13,703 nt of DNA from Intestinimonas massiliensis (ex Afouda et al. 2020) (GTDB lineage: Bacteria > Bacillota > Clostridia > Oscillospirales > Oscillospiraceae), in the NCBI RefSeq assembly GCF_900626285.1, contig NZ_LR131147.1, positions 3,171,592-3,185,294 on the forward strand, read 5' to 3'. Position numbers and translations under genes: made by a program. Shown here piece by piece: positions 1 through 7,041 of the stretch. The notes beneath the pieces are model-generated. The model was not told the DNA's origin, made no database searches, and saw nothing but the letters and a program-made list of their open reading frames with translations. Position 1 is the stretch's first letter. Each line of letters starts with the position of its first letter.

Positions 1-205
1 CCCCCCTCCCCCTCTCCCTGCGCGGCCTGCCCCCCCCCCTCTGTTTAAATTCCCCGGGAAATTTCTTTGCCCCCCTCCCCCCCGCCGCCTTCCTCCTGGT
101 GGTGCTGCCCACCCGGAGGGTCTACGCCCCTTTTTAATTTTTTTTCCCCTCCCTTTTTTCCCCTCCCCAACAGGGGGGCGGCCCCCGGAATGGGGACCCG
201 CCGCT
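1..205. other. low-complexity, probably low-quality contig end
   Basis: This stretch is dominated by runs of C and T with several pure homopolymers and shows no coding frame that looks real. The composition changes abruptly near the 3' end of the following gene, and the same kind of decay (G/C homopolymers) occurs at the other end of the window. I read this as poor base calling at a contig or read end rather than biological sequence. Nothing in it should be annotated with confidence. Confidence 0.7.
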
Positions 206-213
206 CGCTTTTT
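177..213. terminator. possible terminator after the surface-protein gene
   Basis: GGCGG at 177-181 pairs with CCGCC at 198-202, and inside it CCCC 183-186 pairs with GGGG 192-195, closing a GGAAT loop. On the + strand this is followed by GCTCGC and five T (209-213). In the - direction, which the adjacent gene would use, the stem is preceded by five A, as in a bidirectional terminator. The outer left arm and any U-tract would fall in the unreliable end sequence, so the structure cannot be fully read. It lies 9 bases beyond the stop of the - strand gene. Confidence 0.35.
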
Positions 214-221
214 AGGAAGGT

Positions 222-3200
222 TCAGTTCTGATACTGCAGATGGGCCTTGCCCAGGAAGGCACCCTGGGTGATTGTCCAGGTGCTGTTGAAATCAAAGCCG
301 GAGTAGGAGCTCTGGGCATAAGGATCGCCGATCTCCGTTCCCCCGTAATAGTAACTGGTGCCAAGGGCATTCCGAGCTGGCCGATAACAATTTATGATCC
401 GTTCGGCCGCTGCTGCTATCAGGCCGCCCACACGGGAATCGTAACCGCCGGACACAAATCCGTCAGCATAGCACCGCTCCAGGGTGGTCTCAATCAGCCA
501 GCCGCCCAGGCCGCCGGCATACAGGGAGGAACTGGTGTAACCCGCGCTCTTTCTGACAGTAACATCACCCAACGCGAAGCAGTCGCTGACCTCCAGGCGG
601 CTTCCGCCGCCCAGCAGGCCGCCGGCCTGGGTCCCCGCGCTTCCGCTGTTTCCGCCCGGATAGCTCAACGATATGTTTCCGGTGGCATAGCAGCGGGAAA
701 TCGTGGTCTTCTGATACCCATTTCCGCTCTCCAGCTCACCGATCAGGCCGCCTGCCATACAGTTATTGCTGGCTGTGGCCTGGGTGGATTTGACCGACAC
801 ATCACAGAGAGAGAAGCAGTTGATCACCCGGTTGTCCGGCTGGTTCATCAGATAGCCCACCAGGCCGCCGGCATAGGGCGCGGCTCCGGTGGCGGATACC
901 GGCCCGCCGATCGTGTAGCAGTTGATGAAATCCGTATTCCTTGACTGTCCCACCAGACCGGCAGCGTAGGCTACATCGCCGCCAGCGGTGCTATCATAGG
1001 CGCTGACGCCTCCGGGGGCGATCTCTACCGCCAGGTTTTTAAAGGCGGCATCGAAGGCGGAGGCAAACAGTCCCGCCAGCTTCTGCTTGCTGGAGGAGGA
1101 GATATACAGCCCGCTGATCTTGTGGCCCCGACCGTCCAGGGTGCCCTGGAAGCCGTAGATGGGCTCCCACTCGCCGGTGAGCTGGATATCACGGGTCAGG
1201 TAGTAGGTCTTGCCCGCGCTGTCCGCGCTCTCGATAGCTGCCAGCTGCTGGGCGCTGGAAATGGGAATGGCGTCCTCCGGCAGGGGATCGGCCTCGGGAT
1301 CGGCCAGGAAGCCCAGATTCAGTACCGGCGCCACACCTGTGACCGGCACCTCGATGCTCTTGGTAATGCCGCCCTCGCTGTAGGAGACGGTAATGGATCC
1401 GGTTCCTTCCTCTCGGATAGACAAAGTCCGTTCGGAAGAGTTGACCCAGACAACATCGGAATTCGATCTTATATCAGCTGACACGACTGCGTCCGGTTTG
1501 CCGTTGATGTAGTGAGCGGTCACCGTAGGCGGGTCCAGTTTTTCGCCTACCTGCCCCACAATGGGGTTGGGCGAAACCGAGATGGAGACCAGCTCCTGGA
1601 TCACCTTGACTTCCGACATCTCATAGGTCAGCGCCTCACAGTAAGGCTGCCTGGTCACGCTGTCCAGGCAGAACACCTTGATCTGGGCGTCTGCCGGAAG
1701 CTGGTCCACGGAGGGATAGTGCAGGGTAACAGCCTTCTTCTCTGTTCCGCTGGACAGCTCCATGGACTTCACGGCTGTACCCAGCATTTTGCCGTTCTGA
1801 TAGGCCGCCGCATAGAGATCCACAGTCCTGTCCTTTGGCTGTGTATTTGTCACAGTAAAGGCGATCTCGTAATCGGTGCGCTTTTCCAGCTTTGTCTTTT
1901 CCATGGCCAGCTTCTGGCTGCTGAAGGTATAGCGAAATGTACTGGTAGTGCCATAGGTGCCGTTCAGCTCCGGTACCGCCTTGATGGTAATGGGCTCCGG
2001 GTCCTCAATATGGATGGCCCCATCATATTGGGCTCTGGTGGAGCTGGTTTTGGGATCGCTGCCGTCAGTGGTGTAATAGATGGTGTAAAACGTATTGGGC
2101 GCAGATAGCTCAATATCTTCCGGGGCCGTGATGTCTCCCGCAGCGGGATCGGCGGTCACGCTGGGGACGGCAGACAGATTGTAGCTGAAGCTGCCGGTCT
2201 TTACCACGTGCTCACCGTACTTGGCGCACACCTTCAGGGTGGCAGAGTGGTCCAGCTCGAAAGGTCCGCTGTAAGGCACGCCGTCCGTGGCCGGATCGCT
2301 GCCGTCCAGCGTATACCAGAGCTGATAGGACGGGATATTGCTGCTCAGGGTAATGGTCTGGATCTGATTGTATGCCCCCGCTTCGGGTTCCGCAATGAGT
2401 TCCGGCTCCGGAAGGGTGTAGGTCCAGTCCTCCCTGGTCACAAACTGGCCGTTGTACCTGGCATATACCGTCAGCTTTGTGCTCTTGTAAATGTCAATGG
2501 TATCCCCCGGCTCATACGCCGTTTCCGGCATACCCAGGTCGGACGCATAATAGGACAGGGTCACGTAGGGCGTATCGCACGTCAGAGTGAGATGTACCAC
2601 ATCGTCATGCTCCCCCGGCTCCACCGACGGAGTGATTACCGGCTCCGAAAAATCATACTGGAAGGTGGTGATGTCGCTCCACTCCCCCTCAAAGGTGCTG
2701 GCCACCCGGAGGGTGGTTGTCTTATAAATCTCGATTCCCTGGTCCGGGTCATACTTCGTCCCATTGACAGTGGGGTCAGAGGAACCGTCCACTGTATAGT
2801 AAATATCATACTGGGGCACGGAGCTGGTCAGCTTCACCGTAAAGGGCGCTGTATAGTCCCCCGCCGGTTTGTCTGCTGTGATCTCAGGGGATATCTTGTA
2901 GGTGAAGCTCAGGGGATCTCCCCACTCATCGCCCACCTTGGCCGCCGCAGTCACAGTCGTATTCTTGAAGATAGAGAATGGGCCGCTATAGCCGGTGCTC
3001 TTGTCGGTCGGAACGGTGCCGTCGGTGGTGTAATAGATCTTCGCGTCAGGCGTCTGAGTGGTAAGGGTAATTGTCTGCGGCACAGTGGTATAGGTGCCCG
3101 GCGCCGGGCTGGCCTCTACCGGATACTTGGCCGCCTTATACCGGAAGGTACTGACCCGGTAGGCATTGGGATTGTAGCTGTGTACCGCACGCACCCGGAC

Positions 3201-4343
3201 CACTGCATCCTGATCCAACGTAATCGGCCCATTGTAGGTCTGCCAGCCTTCGGTCACTCCGTCGATGGAGTAATAGAGCAGATCGAAGTAAGGTGAACCG
3301 TCGCTGGTGAACCCAACTGTAATCGGCATATGATACGTACCGGATGGATGGTCGGTGGAAACGGTCAGGTTCTGCATGGTCTGGACGACAGCCACATCGC
3401 CGCCGCTGGTCCTCCCCATCTCCCAGTTGTGGGGGCTGCTATTCCCGTTCAGCTCGTTGGCAAAGGCTGCGCTTCTCATCTCGTTCAGGCTTTTGTACGT
3501 AGCATCGGCGCTGCCGGCACCCGAGCCGGTGGCTCTGGGCCCATTGTAATAGCACTTGGTGATCGTCGCCCCGTTAAAACCGCTCAGCGTGCCGTTTGTA
3601 CCTCCGGTGACCTCAGCCATGCTGTAACAATTATTCATGGTACCCGGCTCATTGATTCTCGCTACGTTTCTTCCGGAAATACCGCCCACATATACACTGG
3701 CTCCCGCTTCCGCGCCTGCAATGTTGTACTTTTTGCACGTGCCGGAGCCGGAGACCGAGCCGGTGATATAGCAGCAGCTGATGGTGCCGCTGTTAATCCC
3801 CACCATCCCCCCTACATTCAATGTAAGGGTGGAAAAGCTATGGGTAGCCTGCATGGAAATGGATACGCTCATATCCATGTTATCCACATAGCAGTTATGG
3901 ATGGTGCCGCTATTCGTCCCCACCATCCCGCCAATGGTATAGGTGAGATGCTGTCCGTACGGACTGCTGATATAAGTAATTTCACTGTCCCGCAGACCCA
4001 GGTTCTGAATGGTTCCGCTGTTGGAGGAAAAGAGGGCGGAGGAACCCTTATATCCCGTAATGCGGTTGCCCCCGCCGTCATACACGCCGCCTTCCGCGAT
4101 GGACTGGGACGGCATATAGGAAACCCCGCTCAGGTCAATGTCGTTGGTCTGCAAAAAGTTGGAGCTGGAATAGTTCCTTACCTCCTGAAGCTGCTCCACC
4201 GTGGACACCAGATAGGGGTCCTCCGCCGTGCCGCTGCCGCCGTCAAAGGGCGAACTGTCCGCCGCCGCCGCGAAGGGGCTCCCTGCCGGCAGCCAGGCCA
4301 GTACCATGGCCAGACACAGCAGCAAACTGATCCACTTTTTCAT
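222..4343 (-). CDS. large secreted protein with GLUG beta-helix and chitobiase-type repeats
   Basis: A 1373-residue exported protein of unknown binding target. The start is the ATG at 4343, 7 bases after an AGGATAGGTG ribosome site. An in-frame TTG at 4367 would extend it by 8 residues but would lie ahead of that site. Residues 1-27 form a signal peptide (MKKW, a Leu-rich core, then AAAA). Residues about 37-315 hold four GLUG-type repeats (GGMVGxNxGTI...NCY), typical of right-handed beta-helices. About 327-806 hold six units of 75-85 residues resembling the chitobiase C-terminal domain (CHB_HEX_C_1; YYTTDGSDP signature). About 810-910 is an unassigned beta-rich segment, about 915-1001 an Ig-like domain, and about 1008-1373 six more GLUG repeats. 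I see no LPxTG, SLH domain or catalytic module, so the role is probably adhesive or carbohydrate-binding (inference). It is divergent from the eut operon and visibly less GC-rich. Confidence 0.93.
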   Translation of the reverse strand: MKKWISLLLCLAMVLAWLPAGSPFAAAADSSPFDGGSGTAEDPYLVSTVEQLQEVRNYSSSNFLQTNDIDLSGVSYMPSQSIAEGGVYDGGGNRITGYKGSSALFSSNSGTIQNLGLRDSEITYISSPYGQHLTYTIGGMVGTNSGTIHNCYVDNMDMSVSISMQATHSFSTLTLNVGGMVGINSGTISCCYITGSVSGSGTCKKYNIAGAEAGASVYVGGISGRNVARINEPGTMNNCYSMAEVTGGTNGTLSGFNGATITKCYYNGPRATGSGAGSADATYKSLNEMRSAAFANELNGNSSPHNWEMGRTSGGDVAVVQTMQNLTVSTDHPSGTYHMPITVGFTSDGSPYFDLLYYSIDGVTEGWQTYNGPITLDQDAVVRVRAVHSYNPNAYRVSTFRYKAAKYPVEASPAPGTYTTVPQTITLTTQTPDAKIYYTTDGTVPTDKSTGYSGPFSIFKNTTVTAAAKVGDEWGDPLSFTYKISPEITADKPAGDYTAPFTVKLTSSVPQYDIYYTVDGSSDPTVNGTKYDPDQGIEIYKTTTLRVASTFEGEWSDITTFQYDFSEPVITPSVEPGEHDDVVHLTLTCDTPYVTLSYYASDLGMPETAYEPGDTIDIYKSTKLTVYARYNGQFVTREDWTYTLPEPELIAEPEAGAYNQIQTITLSSNIPSYQLWYTLDGSDPATDGVPYSGPFELDHSATLKVCAKYGEHVVKTGSFSYNLSAVPSVTADPAAGDITAPEDIELSAPNTFYTIYYTTDGSDPKTSSTRAQYDGAIHIEDPEPITIKAVPELNGTYGTTSTFRYTFSSQKLAMEKTKLEKRTDYEIAFTVTNTQPKDRTVDLYAAAYQNGKMLGTAVKSMELSSGTEKKAVTLHYPSVDQLPADAQIKVFCLDSVTRQPYCEALTYEMSEVKVIQELVSISVSPNPIVGQVGEKLDPPTVTAHYINGKPDAVVSADIRSNSDVVWVNSSERTLSIREEGTGSITVSYSEGGITKSIEVPVTGVAPVLNLGFLADPEADPLPEDAIPISSAQQLAAIESADSAGKTYYLTRDIQLTGEWEPIYGFQGTLDGRGHKISGLYISSSSKQKLAGLFASAFDAAFKNLAVEIAPGGVSAYDSTAGGDVAYAAGLVGQSRNTDFINCYTIGGPVSATGAAPYAGGLVGYLMNQPDNRVINCFSLCDVSVKSTQATASNNCMAGGLIGELESGNGYQKTTISRCYATGNISLSYPGGNSGSAGTQAGGLLGGGSRLEVSDCFALGDVTVRKSAGYTSSSLYAGGLGGWLIETTLERCYADGFVSGGYDSRVGGLIAAAAERIINCYRPARNALGTSYYYGGTEIGDPYAQSSYSGFDFNSTWTITQGAFLGKAHLQYQN

Positions 4344-4384
4344 GTAATCACCTATCCTTTTTCCCAATTGGTTCCTTTGTTTTT

Positions 4385-4393
4385 AGTATATCA
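4385..4393 (-). promoter_or_regulatory. extended -10 promoter element of the surface-protein gene
   Basis: Read on the - strand this is TGATATACT, a TGn motif followed by TATACT (5 of 6 matches to TATAAT). It lies 41 bases upstream of the ATG at 4343, leaving a 5' leader of about 35 bases that contains the ribosome site. No good -35 hexamer is present at 17 bases (TTTTAA is the nearest), which is usual for extended -10 promoters. Predicted by eye only. Confidence 0.5.
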
Positions 4394-4413
4394 CTCCAAA
4401 AATCTTCTTAAAA

Positions 4414-4443
4414 GTATGCGCTTTGCATACGACTGGCGGGTAT
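4414..4443 (+). promoter_or_regulatory. alternative-fold hairpin region in the eutG leader
   Basis: GCATAC at 4425-4430 can pair with GTATGC at 4414-4419 (6 bp, GCTTT loop). Its last four bases, ATAC, can instead pair with GTAT at 4440-4443, enclosing GACTGGCGG. The two folds exclude each other. The second loop contains ACTGGC, which fits the A1/G4 rule described for the loops bound by EutV antiterminators in Enterococcus and Listeria. The closing of that loop is poor, however, so EutV recognition is only a suggestion. The region lies just upstream of the terminator at 4452-4478. Confidence 0.3.
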
Positions 4444-4451
4444 TTTTGCGT

Positions 4452-4478
4452 TGTGCGGTCTGGCCGCACATATTTTTT
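4452..4478 (+). terminator. intrinsic terminator in the eutG leader (candidate attenuator)
   Basis: A perfect 7-bp stem TGTGCGG/CCGCACA (4452-4458 with 4464-4470) closes the loop TCTGG and is followed by TATTTTTT, then GCTC and another five T. This is a textbook Rho-independent terminator pointing toward eutG, 59 bases before its start codon. The gene on the left is divergent, so no upstream + strand gene needs terminating here. An attenuator controlling the eut operon is therefore the simplest reading. In Firmicutes with EutV/EutW, eut leaders carry terminators that are disrupted by EutV binding. Confidence 0.7.
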
Positions 4479-4537
4479 GCTCTTTTTCCCATACTAACCC
4501 TGTCTCAAAACCACTGGAAAGGCAGGGAAAAGCCATA

Positions 4538-5608
4538 ATGGAGCGATTTTCCGTTCCCACCACCGTCTGCTTCGGCCCCGGGGCATTGGACGCCCTGGGT
4601 GAGCTGGCGGGCCGGCGGGTGTTGGTGGTTACCGATGCATTTCTGGCCCGCTCGGGCCTGCTGGATCAAATTCTCTCCCGTCTGACAGGCTGCACGGTGG
4701 AGACCTTCACCGATGTGGTCCCCGACCCGCCCCTGGAGGTGGTGGCCAAGGGCGTGCACAAGGTGGAGGAATTCCGGCCCGACGCCCTGGTGGCCTTCGG
4801 GGGCGGCTCCCCCATGGACTGCGCCAAGGCCATGGCCCACTTCTCCACCCTCCGTCCGCCCCTGTGGGCCATTCCCACCACCGCAGGCACCGGATCGGAG
4901 GTCACCTCCTTCGCCGTCCTCACCGACAGTCAGAAGGGGATCAAGTACCCCCTGGTGGACGACAGCCTGCTGCCTCAGCTGGCGGTGCTGGAGCCCTTCT
5001 TCTTAAAAGGGGTGCCTCCCGCCGTGACGGCGGACACCGGCATGGACGTGCTCACCCACGCCGCCGAGGCCTATGTGGCCACCGGCGCCACCCCCTACTC
5101 CGACGCCCTGGCGGAGAAGGCCTTCTCCCTGGCCTGGGAGAACCTGCCCGCCGCCTTCCGGGGGGAGCAGGAGGCCAAGGCCAATATGCTGCTGGCCTCC
5201 AACCTGGCGGGGCTGGCCTTCAACGCCGCCGGACTGGGACTGAGCCACGGCATGGCCCACACCCTGGGAGGCAAATACCACGTGCCCCACGGGCGGCTCA
5301 ACGCCATGCTGCTGCCCCACGTGATCCGCTTCAATGCCGCAGATGAAAGGGCCGCCAAAAAGTACGGCAAACTGGCCAAGACCTGCGGCCTCTCCCCCAC
5401 CTGGCGGCCCCTGGCCTTCGGCCTGGACCGGCTGCGGGGCCAGCTGAAGCTGCCCGCCAGGCTGTCCGCCTGCGGAGTGGAGGGAAAGGCCGTGAAGGCC
5501 GACGCCGACGCCATTGCCGACGCCGCCCTGGCCGACCGCTGTACCCCCGCCAATCCCCGGCCGGTCACCGCCGACGACGTGAAGGCCATTCTGAAGGAGC
5601 TGACCTGA
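4538..5608 (+). CDS. eutG: iron-type alcohol dehydrogenase, ethanolamine pathway (EutG-like)
   Basis: NADH-dependent reduction of acetaldehyde to ethanol, regenerating NAD+ for EutE. The protein is a 356-residue group III (iron-containing) alcohol dehydrogenase. The nucleotide-binding motif GGGSPMDCAK is near residue 88. The metal ligands of the family align as D170 and H174 (DVLTH) and H237 and H251 (HGMAH ... VPHG), so the site is complete. The ATG at 4538 is chosen because the family N-terminus (MERFSVPTTVCFGPGAL) begins there. The in-frame TTG at 4451 would be translated through the terminator stem. The ribosome site (AGGCAGGGAAAAG) is only moderate. It is first in the operon, and its stop overlaps the eutA start (ATGA). 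It is shorter than enterobacterial EutG and has no obvious N-terminal encapsulation helix, so whether it enters the microcompartment is unclear. PduQ is the main alternative name. Confidence 0.9.
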   Translation: MERFSVPTTVCFGPGALDALGELAGRRVLVVTDAFLARSGLLDQILSRLTGCTVETFTDVVPDPPLEVVAKGVHKVEEFRPDALVAFGGGSPMDCAKAMAHFSTLRPPLWAIPTTAGTGSEVTSFAVLTDSQKGIKYPLVDDSLLPQLAVLEPFFLKGVPPAVTADTGMDVLTHAAEAYVATGATPYSDALAEKAFSLAWENLPAAFRGEQEAKANMLLASNLAGLAFNAAGLGLSHGMAHTLGGKYHVPHGRLNAMLLPHVIRFNAADERAAKKYGKLAKTCGLSPTWRPLAFGLDRLRGQLKLPARLSACGVEGKAVKADADAIADAALADRCTPANPRPVTADDVKAILKELT

Positions 5609-7023
5609 TGGGGGAGCAATTGCTGTCGGTGGGCATCGACATCGGCACCAGCACCACCCAGCTCATTCTGTCCTGGCTGACCCTGGAGAACCGGGCCGCC
5701 CCCTTCACGGTGCCCAGGGTGGCCATCTCGGACCGGGAGGTGCTCTACAGGTCCGACATCCACTTCACCCCCCTGCTGTCCGACACGGTGATCGACGCCG
5801 CCGGAGTGCGGGACATCGTGGCAGAGGAGTACCGCAAGTCGGGCTTCTCCCCCGCCCAGGTGGACACCGGCGCGGTCATCATCACCGGGGAGACCGCCCG
5901 GAAGGAGAATGCCAGAGAGGTACTCTCCGCCCTGTCGGAGTTCGCCGGGGACTTTGTGGTGGCCACCGCCGGGCCCGACCTGGAATCCATCCTGGCCGCC
6001 CGTGGAGCGGGTGCGGACGAATACTCCCGGGAGCATCACACCACGGTATTACACTTTGATATCGGCGGCGGCACCGCCAACCTGGCCAAATACGCCCATG
6101 GGGAGCTGACCGCCACCGGCTGTCTGGACGTGGGCGGGCGGCTCATCAAGCTGGATGGTGGCGGGAGGGTCACCTACGTGTCGCCGGTGTTTGCCCGGGC
6201 CGGGTGTCCCGCGCCCCAGGTGGGCGAGGCCGTCACGCCGGAGGGCCTGAGGCCGGTCATCCACACCATGGTGGAGGCCCTGGAGCAGGCGGCGGGGCTG
6301 CGGCCCGGCCGGGACCGGCTGGACGCCTTCCTCACCCAGGGCACCGGCTGGGTGCCGGAGCCGGTGCCGGCGGTGTCTTTCTCCGGGGGCGTGGCTGACT
6401 GCATCGACAAGCCGCGGTCAGACTGGCTGGCCTTCGGGGACATCGGGGTGCTGCTGGGGCAGGCCATCGCCGCCTCTCCCGCCTTCCGGCAGGTGAACCG
6501 CTTCCGGGGGACCGAGACCATCCGGGCCACGGTGGTGGGGGCGGGCAGCCACGCCACCGACCTTTCCGGCTCCACCATCTTCTACCGGGACATCTCCTTC
6601 CCCCTGAAGAATATCCCCATTCTCAAGCTGACCGCCCCGGAGGAAAAAGCCCCGGCGGAGGAATTGTCCGCCGCCATCCGGGACAAACTGGGCTGGTACG
6701 CCGACCAGGGCGGGCTGGTGCAGCTGGCTCTGGCCCTCCGGGGGGAACAAAACCCCAGCTATGCCCGCATCCAGGCGCTGGCCCGGGGCATCGTGGACGG
6801 TCTGGAGCCCCTGCGCCGGGCGGGATTTATACCCATTGTGGCGGTGGAGGCCGACCAGGCCAAGGTGCTGGGCCAGGCCATGGCCGCCCTGGTGTCCGGC
6901 CCCCTGCTCTGCCTGGACGGGGTGGGGATGGACAACGGGGACTATATCGACATCGGGGCCCCGGTGGCCGGGGGTTCCGTATTACCCATCGTTATCAAGA
7001 CCCTTGCATTTCACAAATCGTAG
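5608..7023 (+). CDS. eutA: ethanolamine ammonia-lyase reactivating factor EutA
   Basis: The chaperone-like ATPase that exchanges damaged cobalamin out of EutBC so that the lyase can turn over again. The protein has 471 residues, close to the 467 of E. coli EutA. It carries the two phosphate-binding signatures of the actin/Hsp70-like (ASKHA) fold: VGIDIGTSTTQLIL at about residues 8-21 and HFDIGGGTANLAKY at about 151-164. A later glycine-rich SFSGGVADCI follows at about 254. The start ATG overlaps the eutG stop, so translation is probably coupled. The stop is 18 bases before eutB. Its position directly before eutB and eutC matches the usual functional grouping. Confidence 0.95.
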   Translation: MGEQLLSVGIDIGTSTTQLILSWLTLENRAAPFTVPRVAISDREVLYRSDIHFTPLLSDTVIDAAGVRDIVAEEYRKSGFSPAQVDTGAVIITGETARKENAREVLSALSEFAGDFVVATAGPDLESILAARGAGADEYSREHHTTVLHFDIGGGTANLAKYAHGELTATGCLDVGGRLIKLDGGGRVTYVSPVFARAGCPAPQVGEAVTPEGLRPVIHTMVEALEQAAGLRPGRDRLDAFLTQGTGWVPEPVPAVSFSGGVADCIDKPRSDWLAFGDIGVLLGQAIAASPAFRQVNRFRGTETIRATVVGAGSHATDLSGSTIFYRDISFPLKNIPILKLTAPEEKAPAEELSAAIRDKLGWYADQGGLVQLALALRGEQNPSYARIQALARGIVDGLEPLRRAGFIPIVAVEADQAKVLGQAMAALVSGPLLCLDGVGMDNGDYIDIGAPVAGGSVLPIVIKTLAFHKS

Positions 7024-7041
7024 CCGCAAAGGAGCGATCAC

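Noticed and set aside
4511..4534. Two small overlapping hairpins near the eutG ribosome site as a EutV dual-hairpin target
   Set aside because: The stems are only 2-3 bp (CC/GG and GGC/GCC) with 8-base loops, too weak to call, although the loops contain A at position 1 and G at position 4.
4451..4537. Upstream TTG start extending EutG by 29 residues
   Set aside because: The extension would be translated from the terminator stem and T-tract, has no ribosome site, and does not resemble any EutG N-terminus.
4344..4537. Adenosylcobalamin riboswitch ahead of eutG, as in Listeria
   Set aside because: The whole gap is 194 bases, much of it AT-rich promoter, and I see no B12-box-like sequence or multi-stem architecture.
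240..4538. Series of + strand open frames opposite the surface-protein gene (for example 2208-3296 and 3330-4538)
   Set aside because: The - strand frame has a signal peptide, ordered repeat domains and a good ribosome site. The + frames show none of these and are shadows.
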